Assembly (NCBI GenBank): GCA_020809705.1
Contig: CP085826.1
Span: 1,612,001-1,676,000 of the forward strand
Length of the DNA: 64,000 bases
Direction: 5' to 3'
Source: Calonectria ilicicola
Lineage: Eukaryota > Ascomycota > Sordariomycetes > Hypocreales > Nectriaceae
Under the pieces are notes generated by a model. That model had not been told where the DNA came from. It made no database searches and was given only the letters and a program-made list of their open reading frames with translations. Below are positions 45,880-59,498 of the stretch, in pieces (position 1 is the first letter of the stretch; every line of letters begins with the position of its first letter). The position numbers were made by a program, and so were the translations under genes.

Positions 45880-48800
45880 ATAGGATTTATTTAATAAAAT
45901 TTTAAATAAATATTTTAATATTTTAATAATTAATAAAAATAATAATTTATTTTATAAATATAAAAAATTTTAATTTTTAATTTAATAAAAAAAGAAATTA
46001 ATTAAAAAATATATATATTATATAATATATAAAATTAAAAATTAATTAAAAATAATTTAAAATTTATTTAAGATAATAATAAAAATTATTAAGTTTAATT
46101 TAAAGATAGATTTTATTAATTTATATATATTTTTTATAGATTTTTTAATTTAAATTATTAAAGTTAAGATTATATTTAATTAATAATAAGATAATTATTT
46201 ATAAAAAATTAATAATATAATTTAAATAAATAATTAAATTAATAAAATTAATTAACTTTTATAATTATAATATATAGGAATTAATAATTAACTTTTTAAG
46301 TATTTTATTTTTAAATTATTTATTTAAAGTAAAAAGAATATACTATAAATCTAAGGATAATTTAGAATAAGAAAGTCTATTCTTATATCCTTTTTAATTA
46401 ATTATTTAAGATCTAAATATATAAATATTTATATAATAATAATATTTTTTTATTATAAAAATAATAAAAATAAATATTTTTTAAACTTTTTATTAAGATT
46501 ATTTATTTTATAATTAATATAATAAAGTATAGAATTTTCTTTTTATATTCTTAAAATTATATTTTAAAAAGTTAATTTATAGTAAGCTTCTTTAAAAAAT
46601 ATTTAATTTTTTTTTTAAAAAAACTTCTATAATATTTCCTTAAAATATTATTTTTATAATTAATAAATTAAATAAAATAAATAAAATTAATAAAAACTTT
46701 TTTATTAATTTTTTTATTAATTTATTAAAGTATATTAAAGTATATATTTTAAATTAATTAAAAATAAATATAAATTTATTTAAAATAAAATTTAATTAAA
46801 TAAATAATTTTATTATTATATAAAGCCTTATTAAAATAAACTTAAATAAATTTATTTTAATATTATTAAATAACTTTATATTTATTAATTTAAAAATAAA
46901 AAATAGAATTAAGGTAATCTTATATAGGAATTTTAATAAGATATTTTTTTAAGTTAGTTTTATATTAAATTAATTATATATTACTTATATAGTTTTTTAA
47001 CTTAAAGAATTTTTAAAGATATTTTCTAATAATATCTTATATCTTTATAAGAAACTTTTAATAAAAATTTTTTAATTAATTTTAGATATTAATTTTATTA
47101 TAATTTAAATTATTTAATTAATTATTATTTAGATATAGATCTTATATTAATTATTAGGTTTAGATAAGCTTATAGTTATTATAAAATATATTTATAATTA
47201 AATTATTAATATTTAAATTATATTAGAATTATTAATTAGTAATATTATTATTTTATATATAATTTTAATATAAACTTTTATTTATTTTATTTATCTTTTA
47301 CTTAAAGATTATTTTTTTTAATTTAAAAAGTCTTTATTATTAAATTATAATTTTAATATTATTAAAGTTTATAAAATTATTATATATTATTATATAAAGA
47401 TTTTTTTAAAGAATAATAATATAATTATTAATTTATATATTATTTATTTTTAAATTAATTATATTTATTTTTTTAAAATTAATAATTTAAATTTATAATT
47501 AATTAAAATAATAAAAATTATTTTATTATTTAAATTTAATATTTAAAAATAAATAAAAGGGTTATAAGGTATATTAAAATTATAAGTAGATTATTTTCTT
47601 TTTTATAAGAGTTTAATAAATAGATTTCTTTTATTATTAAAATTAAAATTATTAAAATCTTTTAAATATTAAATAAAAATATAATCTTAATAACTTTTTT
47701 TTATATTATTTAATAAATAAGTAAAATATAGCTCTTTAAATTTTAAAAGAGAATAATAAATATATTTTTTTATTTTAAATTTATTATAAATTATTTTTAA
47801 ATAGCTTTAAAAGTTATTAATATTATTAAAGAATAATTAACTAGGTTTAATTAAAATATTTAAGTATTATAGATTATTAAAGATAGTATTCTTTATATAA
47901 GTTATTAAATTTAATTAAAAATTTATAATAAATTATATTATAATTAAATTATATTTATATTATTTAAAATAAAATTATTTATTAATATAATTAATAAATT
48001 TTAAAAATTAAATATTTAAAATATAAATAATTTTATTAAATATTATCCTTAAATAATTATTATTTTAAAAAATATTAAATAATATAATAAGATTATTAAA
48101 TTCTTATATTAAGTAATTAAGATTATTAAAAATACTTTTTATATAAATTCTACTATTTTTACTTTATTTACTTTTATAAAGATTTATTAATTTTTTAAAT
48201 ATAAAAAGAAGTATTTATTATTAATTTAATAAATATATAAATTTAATTTATTTAATATATTTTTTATAAAATAATTAATTATAATTTATAATATAAATAA
48301 AATATTTAAAAAAATATTTATTATTTATTAAAATATAAAATCTATAGATTAAAATAAAATATATTTTAAATTAGCTTAAATAATATAAGTATTTAAAAGT
48401 TATAAGTAATTTAAAATATTTTATAAAAAGTATTTTTTAATTTATTTTAATTTAAATTATTAATATTAAGGGTTTATAATAATTATATATAAAATTAAAA
48501 TAATATTATAATTTATTAAATTTTATAAAAAAAAGATTATAAAAAATATTAAAAAGAAAAATATAAAAATTATTTTAAACTTTTATTATTAATTTAAAGA
48601 TTTACTTTATTATAAATTATAAGATCCTTTAATTATAATCTAGACTTAATAAGGTATTATTAATATAAGGATATTAGGTTTTAAAAAGCTTAGCTTAAAT
48701 ATTTATTTTATAAAATGCTTATTAATATTAAATAATATAAAAAAGTAAATAATATTCTTAATAAAAATTATAATTATAAAAATTAATATATTTTTTATTA

Positions 48801-51800
48801 TTATTTATTATTTTATAATTTAATTTATATTAAAATAAAGAAATAAAAGTAAATAAGTAAATAATTCTAAAAAAAGATCTAATTTATATTTTATTAAATT
48901 ATATTATTTAATAATTTAAATAATAATTATAATTTTTAAATATTTAATAAAGATTTATTATTTTTTAAATTTAATAATTAAATATATATTTTATTTTAAT
49001 AAAAAATATATATAAATATAATATAAAATCTTATAAAATTATTATATTAAATATTCTATAATATTTATTATAATTCTAATAATATTTAAAATATTTATTA
49101 TATTTATAAAAATTATTATAATATTAATTTATATAAAAAATATTTTATATAATATAAAAATAAGAAATTTAATTTAATTTAATATTAAAAATATTATATT
49201 TATTTATTTATTAATATAAATAATAATTTTATATATTTTTAAAAAAATATAATAAATAAATAAATAATAAATTTAAAATTAAAATTAAATCTATAAACTT
49301 TAAAAAAGTTAAAAAAGAATTTAAAATTTTAAAAAAAAAAAAAATATATATAATTTAAATTAAATTTAATTATTATTAATTATATATAATTCTTTTAATT
49401 ATTATATTATTTATTTAAATATATTATTAAATATTTTATTTTAAAGTAATTAATATTATATAATAATTAATTTTTATTAAATTATAAAATTATATATTAA
49501 TATTTATATTAATTTTTATTATAATTAATAATAATTAATATAATAATTTTAATATTTTTATAATTATTAATTATATTTACTTTTAATTAATTAATTAATA
49601 TATATAATATAATTCTTTTATTAAAATAATTCTTTAATTATAAATACTTAATATATAAAAATTACTTATAATAAAATTCCTTATTATATAAGCTCTACAC
49701 TTACCTTACCCAATTTCTCCTCACCCTAGACCTAACTTGAATTTATCCAAGGGCCTGCATTAGCTTTGCCATTAATACTAAATATTCACTACCCGTTGGC
49801 GTTGTGGGGCATGACCGCCCGCCAACCTCTTATAAGGTTGGTTATAAAAATGCGGGATAGTTACAAAATTCGGGACAATAGCTTCGGCCTCACTTAAGTT
49901 GTAAAATTGACTATTTTTCGATTATAAGCTTTCAGACTTATATCTAGTATTATTTTTAGGTATAAAAGTATAAAAGTAGTAGATTTGAAAAGCTAAGGAA
50001 TAGCTGGAAATGAATATATTAATGAAAATAGTGGAAATTGTATTTTAGGGCTTAATTGAGCTGCCTGGCTTAAGGGGCTTGCTTTGGGTAGCTACTTTAG
50101 ATTATATTATCTATTAACTTCCTCTACCTCCCCTAATAGTCTATTAATTGTGTAATTACTTTAGGACCCTTATAACCCTCCTATATCCACTCTTTCTTGG
50201 TTTTTTTAAAGGTAGTAGTAGTATTATAAAGTTATTATTAATGGTATTATTAGCGGGCTTGAGAGGAGCTAAAGATAGTAATAAAGTGATCTCTAGAGGT
50301 ATTTCTAGGTTAGGAATAATCTTATTTTCTTTATTATTAATTTTATAAAGCTTAATATTATTATCTTTATTATCTTAGAATGCCTTAATGCCTGTGAAAT
50401 AGACTATATTATTATTATCTAGCTAAGTAGCTTGATTTATTATAATAATTGGTCTTAGAGCTTAGGTAGCTTATTCTTAGGCCTTAATAAAGATTTAAGT
50501 AGGTTTTTAGTTTAGAATATTATTATATTTCTTTTAATTAATCTTAAGAGATAAATATTATGCCTAGTTATTACTTTCTAAAAGCTATTAGTTAAATATT
50601 AGCTTTTATAAAGATAAATCTTTTAATATTTCTTTTACCTCCTTCTAAATATTCTTAAGGGTATTTATTTCTTATAAAATAAGCCCTTTACTTAACCAAA
50701 GTTATAATTATTATTTCTTTACTATTACTACCTTTAATAAAGCTTAATATTAAGTTTAAATATTAGTAAAAGAGATATTAGTAATAAACTTGCCTATAGG
50801 CCTAATATAATGCCCAGGCTTCCTCTTCTTATTATATCTCTCTATTTAACTTAATTAGTTAGCTATAAATATTTTATATTATTAATATATAAGAGAAACT
50901 TCTGTAATAATCTTGCTAATATTGGTTATTGCCTTTAATATAAATAAGCTTATTATATATTAGTATCTCTTATAAATACAATTAATTTAATCCTAAGTAT
51001 CCTTAAAGTAAGTTTCTATAAATAATATCTTTATAATAGATAAACAAATAGATTTTTACTATTACTACTACTTAATAATAATATAATTGATTATAGGTAT
51101 TAAATTAGTAGGTTAAATATTAATATTTTTAAAGCCTAATATAATATTATAGGTAATAAATCTAGCTTTATAGATCTTTATAAATATAATAGTGAACTAT
51201 ATATATATAAATACTAGATTGCTTTTTTAAATTAATTTTTATAATACTTTTTAATATATATTTTTAAAAGATTAAAATATATTAATATTAAATAATTAGA
51301 TTAGATATATTAAATATAAGAGTAAAATATAAATAATAATATTAAATTTAATATAATAATAAATAAATTTATATAATAAATAATTAAAAAAATTATTAAT
51401 AATAAAAAGATAATAAATCTTATTATTATTATTATAAATAATTAAAGATTTATTATATATAATTAAAAGCAATAAAAGATCTTAAAGCCATTTATTATAA
51501 CCAAACTAATTAATAAATAATATCTCTTTTTACTATACTTTTATAGAGGCTCTCTATAAATATATATTAAATTTATAAAGCCATTCTAATATAATTTATT
51601 AATTACTAAAATCTATATCTAATTATACAAATCATATACTTAGAAGTTTATTAATCTTAACCTAAGACTCCATTAGCAAGGTCTTAAATATTAACTAAGA
51701 AGGAATACTATCTCTAATAGTATTTCCTACTCCAATTTAGGTGTAAGATTTGTGATTTATTAGGTCAGCAACTTTAGGGCATTAAGCTTATATGGTGTGG

Positions 51801-52576
51801 ATTATAAGGACCTTAATATACTTTTAAAGGTATTTAATATAAATATTACATTTATTTTTATTTTAATATTTTAAAGGATTAATATTATAATTAAAAATAA
51901 TATTCTAAAGATTAAAAAAGAAAATATTAATATCTTTTATATTAGAGACTTTAAATAACTTATATACCTTATCCATAGCTTTAATAAAGAACTTTTAAAG
52001 CTCTAAATAATATTTATAAAAGTAAGAATATTATATTTTTAATAATTCTAGATTATTAATGTCTCTTTAATATAGAAAATCCTTTACTATATCTTTAATT
52101 TAATATTTCTTAGTTAAAAAGCTGGATCTTTCTAATTATATAATAAAGGTAATAAAAGTAGTATCTTTACTAGGTGATAATAATACTAGATGGCCCTACA
52201 AGCTTATAGGATTAAGTACTAAGAAAAATAATTTAATAATATATTTAATTCTTAACTTAAATATATTAAATTATATTATAAAAGTATATATTAAAAGTAA
52301 TATTTTAATAGCCTTTATTATACTTTTTATATTATAAGGTATATTTAAATGCTATACTATAAGTATATTTTACATTAATTTAGCCTAGGATTTTTCTAGT
52401 ATATTCTTTAAAAGCAAAAAATATTTAAAATTACATCAAATATAAAATATCTTAATATTATATAATCTCTATTTAAAAATATATTATTTAGGTATAATTT
52501 TATATTAAGTTTGGTAAAGCTAAGGTAGAAATTATTATTCTAATTAATGTGGCTGTCTTGTATTTTTATGACCAAC

Positions 52577-52971
52577 TGTAACGGTCTGGTCAATTCCCAA
52601 CTTAATAAACCAATCAAAATAAAGGGTTTATTGTTGGTAGGATAATTAGATGTGTTATAGTAAATAAAGTAATAGAAGTATTATATTAAGTAATAGTTAA
52701 TTGTAATTAAGGTAATTAAGTTGTATTAAAAGCTAGTTAATATTAGCTATAAGAATAGATTCTAATCTATCTATATACTATTATTTAATAGGTATTTATT
52801 ATATTAATTCTATTTAATATATTAGTAATTAAGGTAATAATTATAAAGTAATTATTAATACTATAAATAATTGCTTATAAGCGCTTTTTTATTAGTTAGT
52901 GTAGGGTTATAAGATAGGTAAGTATTATTTCTACCTTATTTAATTACCTAGGTGTATTATAGGTTATAATA
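52577..52971 (-). repeat. E2 LTR, left in window (395 bp)
   Basis: Starts TGTAACGGTCTGGTCAATTC and ends GGTTATAATA. The start shows the unmutated form of the E1 LTR terminus. Its far end is AT-shifted relative to 59448. Confidence 0.85.
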
Positions 52972-55900
52972 TAATATTCTCCCTCTATTAATCTTATCCT
53001 TAAGGCCTATTAGGTCAATCTTATATATAAGTTCCTTATTTTTAACCTTTAAAATATTTTCTAATTATACCTTAGGATTTAAATACTTCTAAGCTATATC
53101 TTTATACTAATACTTAAGCCTAGCTTATTAATTTAATAGATTTTAAAGTTATATTATATTCTTTTTATTCTTTTAAGGGTTTATAATATAAGATATTACT
53201 AAATTCTAGTAATTATTATAATAAATATACCTATTATAATAGAATATATAATACTTTAAAAGTATCTTTAATTATATATATATAATTTTTATAAATAATA
53301 AATATAAGTAAGTACTAATATTTATAATAATCTAAATAAATTAGGAGTCTAATTATTTAAATATAAAGGAGAAGGTGGCTAAGAAGGAGTTCCTTTATAT
53401 TTAAGTAAAGGTACTTATAGTTTAGATTAAAGTTTAAGAATCCTTAAATTATTTATTCTACCTTTATTATTAGAAATATTAATTTAAAATAAGAGGTATA
53501 AAAATAATATATTAAGGTCTTTTTTTTTAAATAAATTAGAGAATATGGATTAGGTAAAGTTGGAGGCTATTATTTAAATATAATTTTTAAAGGTTATGGA
53601 TATTATTAATTAGAATACTATTAATTTTAATAGTTTACTTAGTATTATATCTTTAGGAATACTTTTAATATCTTTGAGTAATATATAAGATATTTTATTA
53701 ATTCTTAAATTATTTTTTTATAATCTTTCCATTTAATTTTGAATTTTCTATCTTCCTCTTTTCTTTATAATATCTTCTTAACTTTCTATTAATTTTCTAA
53801 GTTTTCTATTTATAGTTTATATTTAGGTCCTATATTTACCTAGATACTCTTACCTAGTTCCAATAGTGAGATATAGAAAATAAAATAGACTTTAATATTA
53901 TCTAGGAGGTTGAGCTTATAGTTGTTTTTTAATATTTTTTTTAATTAGGTATAATTTAATTTATATAAAATTGATTTTTTTATTTTATTTTTTTGTTATA
54001 AGATTTTTTATTATTAGGTAGATTATATCTCTCTTTAAAAAGGATAATCTTTTTAATCTTTTTAAATTATAATATCTTTTTATTATATTATAAATAAACT
54101 TAAATTCTATTTTTATTTTTTTATATAATTTTCTTAAATTATTTAATTTAATTATAGCTTTTACTTAAATTATACTTTTTAAAAGGGCTTAATAAGTATT
54201 TAATATAAAGCTAAAATTAGCTTTTACTAGTATTATCTTAATACTATAATTATAAAATATATTATATATTAATTATATAATAAATAACTTTTTTATTTAA
54301 TTAATTTATTTATAATTAATATAATATTATAAATATTACTTAATTTCCTAATTTTAATATTCAATTTATTTATTTATTTAAAGGTAGAAGGCTATATTTA
54401 GCTTATAGTTTAACCCTATTAAAAATATTAGGCTTTACTAAAATTTAAATATAAATAATTATTCTTTATTTAAAATAATTTTAATTAATAATTTATATAT
54501 AATAATTATATTTTAAAAGAAAAAATAAATAAATTATTTTTCTTTTATTACTTTATTATAAAAAAGATAATATATTATTTTTATAAAATAATCTATAATA
54601 ATAAAAATACTATTATAATATACTCCTATAATAAAGTCTATTAATAAAAGAAGATTAATAATAAAGTCTATTATAATTAAGTTTTATAATTATTATATAA
54701 TAAAGGATAATTATAATAATCTATATAATTTATATCTTAGTTTTTTAAAGTGTTAATATAGGCTACATTCCTTATATACTTATTTAACTTTCTTTTTCAT
54801 CTTATTAAAGGAAAATATCTATTTAACTTATTTAAGGATTTTATTAATACCTTTATAGCCATATAAAAGATATTTATAAATATCTTTTATTAATTCTATT
54901 TAATATTTCTCTAGTATTTATAGATAATCTATTTTTTCTTTTTCTAGAAGTACTAGATTGTATTCTTTGATTTTTCTTAGTAGTAGATTGCCTTATTCCA
55001 CTTATTATATTAGTATTTCTATAGTAATGGTTCTGATTATATATAGTAATCCTCCTATTTTTATAATAGTAATTATTTTCTTTATTTTTATTATTATTTT
55101 ATTAATTAAAGTTTATTTTAATTTTTTATTAATATTATAAATTAATAGTTTTTTTATATTTTTAATTTTTTTATATTATAATTAGATTAATAGCTAATTA
55201 TATTAATATAATTATTCTTAATTTCTTTAATATAAATAATTTAATAATCAAATTTAAATAAATATTCTATATATTATAATTATTTTTTATTAAATTTTTA
55301 AATAATTATAAAGTAAATAATATTTTTATAATTAATATATATTATAATTTTATAATTACTTTTTAAAAGATATTATTAAAATTCTTTAAAAGTATTAATA
55401 ATAATAAGGAATTCTTTATTATAGATAAAATAATTTAATTTAAGGCTATATAGCTTATATAAGTAGAATACTATAGGATATAGGTTTCCTTATTCATCTT
55501 ATTATCCAATCTAGGCCCCTAGAGCAAAGTCCGATATATTGGTTTCTAGCTTTATAGGCTTATTAAGGTCGAATATTGCAAGGATAGGTTCTTCTAAAAT
55601 AGCATTTTTTATAACTTCAAATAATTATTATACTTTATTTCCTTATTAAAAGATAATTCTTTTTTTAATTAATTTTATTATATTTAAGGCAATTTTACTA
55701 AATCCTTTAATAAATCTTTAATAATAATTAGTAAATCTAAGGAAGGCTTATACTTTCTTTATATTAATAAATTCCTTCTAATCTTTTACTATAATAACTT
55801 TCTTTAGATCTATATAAATTTCATTAAAGCTAATAATATATCCTAGAAATTCTACTTCTTAAGTATAAAACTTACTTTTTTCTAGTTTAATTAGAAGTTT

Positions 55901-58900
55901 AATATCTTAAAGGGCTTTTAAGATCTTATAAATATATTCTTTATATTCTTCTTTATTTTTAAAAAAAATAAAAATATTATTTAAATAGCAAATAATAAAA
56001 ATATTTAAATATTCTTATAATATATTAGTTATTATTTATTAAAATAATATTAATATATTTATAAGTCTAAAAAATATAATTAGATATTTAAATAATCTAA
56101 ATTTTATTTAAAAAGTGATTTTTTATTTATATTTTTCTTTAATATAAATAAGATTATATACTCTTTTAAGATCTAATATAATAAAGATATTAACTTTATA
56201 AAAATAATCTTTTATTTTATTAATTAATAATAATAAAGTATAATCTTTAATAATAATATTATTAAATTATTAATAGTTTATAATAAAGTATAATTTCCCA
56301 TTTTTCTTAAACACAAATATAATAGAATAACCAGCTTCAAAGTTTAAAATATAAATATATTCCTTTAAAATATTAAGCTTAATTTAATTAAGATTATAAA
56401 TAAAGTAAAATTAAATATTAGATTTATCTTTAAGAATAATTTTATAATCTTACTAGCTAAATTTAAGTAATCTAATATCTAGTTCTTTTATAAAGAGCTT
56501 TTTATAAATTTAGTATTATAAAGATATATTATATAATCTATTTATTTCTACTTCTATCTTTATTTCTTTAAGGCTTTTATTAATTTATTAAAATTATTTT
56601 CTAAGATAGGTAATTATTTATTATTTTTATCTTTTTTAATTATTTTTATATTTATATTTTATTCTTTTAAATAATAAAGATTTTTCTTTACTTATATCTT
56701 TTACTTAATTAGGGCTAAGAGTTTAAGATCTTTTATTATATTTTATAAAAATATTATTAATTATATTATACTCCTTAAATATTTACATCTAGTTAGTATA
56801 TTAGTAAATATTAAGATTATATTAGTATAATTATAGGTACTTTAAAATTAGATTATACTATTTAATATTAATAATATTAAAAATTATTTTTTAATTTTTT
56901 CTTTAATAAAGACTTTTAAATAATTAATCTTTTTATTTATAATATTATTATTATAATTAAAAAGATTCTTTTTATATTAATAATTTTATATAAATTAACT
57001 TTTATTATTTATAATAATTAAAATTAATTAATTACTTAAAAATTAATATAATTTTATTTAACTTTATTATTTATTATAATATTATATTACTTCCCTCTAA
57101 TCCTTACTTTTACTTCTAATTATTATTAGGGTTATTTTTTAGTTGTAAAGTATAGAGCTTTTTTAAAAAGTTCTTTTAGTAATTTTAGAGATTATTACTT
57201 TAATTATTCTTACTACTCTTCTATAAAAGATTTTACTTATTTTTTAATTTTATTTAATATTAAGCTATTACTTTATCTATTATATAGATATTATATTTAA
57301 GATTTTAATATTTATTTTAAAGTAGCTTATTATAATTAAGGAATTTAGGCTTACTTAGTTCTAATATAATAAATTAATAATAAAGATTTCTTTTTATTAC
57401 TTTATATTAATTAAAATATCTTCTATAAATATAATAAATAATTATATCTTCTACTTTAATAGGGAAGTATATTATATATTATTTTTACTTTATATATTAA
57501 AAGTAATTATAATTATAATAATTTATTTATAAAATATTCTTATATTCTTTATATATTATATTTAATTTAAGATTATCCTTTTTATATTAGATAGATTAAG
57601 GATTATAGTTTCTTAATTACTATTTGCTTTATATAAGTAAGAAGACTTTATTTTTATTTTATAAAAGTTTTTTAATTTATTAAGTTATTTTTTTAATATT
57701 AATTATTTATTTTTTATTTTTATTTTTATTATAAGTATAAATATCTTATTATATTAATACTTTATTAGTATATATATTTAGAATAAATATAAGGATTTCT
57801 ATCTTCTTAGCTTATTTTAATTATTTATAAAGAAGGTAGAATTAGCTTTTTTATTAAATTAATTATACTTTTTAAATAATTTTATTAATTTCTTATTATA
57901 AAGTAAGTTTTATTTTATATAATTTATAATTTTCTATATATTATTTAATTATAATAATTAGTTTATATTTCTTAATAATAATAAGAATAACTTTTCCTAT
58001 AATATCCTTTTTTCTTTTAGAATTAAGGTCCATTAAGTTTTTATAGTATTAAATTATTTCTATCCTTCTAGTATAGGTTTAAATTAATTTCCTATTTTTA
58101 GGAAATAGTATTTAAAGGATTTATATCTTTTCTTTCTATAATTAAAGTAGGTAATCTTACTTTTATTATATCTCTAGATAATATTGAGTTCTATTGATCC
58201 TAAATAAGTCCTATATGTAGTACTTTATTACTTATTTTAGGTTTTTCCTTTATTTAGGATATATAGATTTTTATTATCTTAGATATATTCTTTATATTAG
58301 TTAAATTGTCTTTTATTAGTTTTAATAATACTTTTAATATACTTTAAGAGTTTTTTTAATTAATTTTCTTTATAGATTTTATTCTTAATTTTATTCTTTA
58401 AGCTTTTATAATAAAGTTCTATTAATATATTATTATTTTAAGTTATTTATATTATAATTCTTTTAAACTTAGTTAAATATTAATTATAAAATTTTATTTA
58501 TTTAAATTTATATAATTAATTTATAATTTATTATTTTATATTAATTATATTAAAATTATCTTTAATAATAATTTTAAAATATTCTTAATCTCTAAAAATC
58601 TTTTAAATCTTTTTATTTTAATTAATATTATCCTTATTTTTTAAATAATCTCTTATAATAAATTTAAATTATACTTCTATATTCTCTTAAAGAAGAGTTT
58701 TAATATATAATATCTAGACTTTAAGGGTTATAAGTTATATTAAAAAAAGCAAAAATATCCTTTTATTTAAGTAAGAAAAAGGACTATATTAATAGCTTTT
58801 CCTAAAAAGGGCTTTAAGATCGGGGGTCTTAGAATTTTACTAATATCTTTACTTTTATTTCCTTTAATTATAATAGTTCTAGCTTTTTTTATTTTAAATT

Positions 58901-59053
58901 ATACTTATATATCTATAAGTTTCTTCTTAACTTATTATAATTTTATAATTAATTTAATATTATTAGAAGGAGTAATAATAATAAGATTCTTTCTAGATAT
59001 TATTATTACTTAATTATTAATATAAATAATTAACTAAATAAAAGCTTTTAATA

Positions 59054-59448
59054 TATAATAATCTAATTAATTCTTAACTTAATAAACCAATTAGAATAAA
59101 GGATTTATTATTAATAGAATAATTAGATATATTATAGTAAATAAAGCAATAGAAGTATTATATTAGGTAATAGTCAATTATAATTAAGGTAATCAAGTTA
59201 TATTAAAAGCTAGTTAATATCAGCTATAAGGGTGGATTCTAATCTATCTATATACTATTACCTAATAGGTGCTTACTATATTGGTTCTATCTAATATATT
59301 GGTGATTAAGGTAGTGATCATAGGGTGATCACCAACGCTACAAGTGATCGCTTATAAGCGCTTCCTTATTGGTTGGTGTGGGGCTATAGGGTAGGTGAGC
59401 ATCGTTTCTGCCTTGTTTGACCGCCCAGGCGTGTCATGGGTCATAACA
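59054..59448 (-). repeat. E2 LTR, right in window (395 bp)
   Basis: Same length as 52577-52971. Its last ~120 bases keep normal base composition and end GTGTCATGGGTCATAACA, giving the closest view of the ancestral LTR 5' end. Confidence 0.85.
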
Positions 59449-59498
59449 CCAACCTCGTGAGAGGTTGGCGGGCGGTCATGCCCCACAACGCCAACAGG

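Larger units (their letters stand above)
38691..49791. mobile_element. Element E4, copy A (interrupted by LTR element E1)
   Basis: Without the E1 insertion (6893 bases plus one 5-base target copy) this is about 4.2 kb. It begins TAGTGGTAAAAAAAAATCCC and ends AATATTCACTA; E4-B at 59499-63669 has the same ends and the same interior. The first ~110 and last ~100 bases keep normal composition, while the interior is extremely AT-rich. Differences from copy B are almost all C/T or G/A, a RIP signature. TA stands at both ends, so a TA target is possible. The coding content is destroyed and the superfamily was not identified. Confidence 0.75.
52577..59448 (-). mobile_element. E2: RIP-mutated LTR retrotransposon, same family as E1, inverted
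   Basis: 6872 bases with two 395-base LTRs and the 5-base target duplication CCAAC (52572-52576 and 59449-59453). Read on the minus strand its LTRs and interior match E1. It sits inside the right inverted repeat of E3, so it inserted after E3. The right-hand LTR is only partly mutated (59330-59448 keep normal composition), whereas the left-hand LTR is heavily mutated at the same positions. No intact frame remains. Confidence 0.85.
49792..59498. mobile_element. E3: inverted-repeat DNA transposon (interrupted by LTR element E2)
   Basis: About 2.83 kb once E2 is removed. Its ends are inverted repeats: left CCCGTTGGCGTTGTGGGGC, continuing GACCGCCCGCCAACCTC; the right end reads the same on the minus strand with a single C/T change in the first ~40 bases. 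Similarity continues to ~80 bases with transition differences only. Each arm contains a palindrome (left CCAACCTCTTATAAGGTTGG). TA flanks both ends. The interior is AT-rich with no intact frame, so the transposase family is undetermined; counting outward to CACTA/TAGTG would resemble CACTA elements, but the next bases do not match. Confidence 0.75.
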
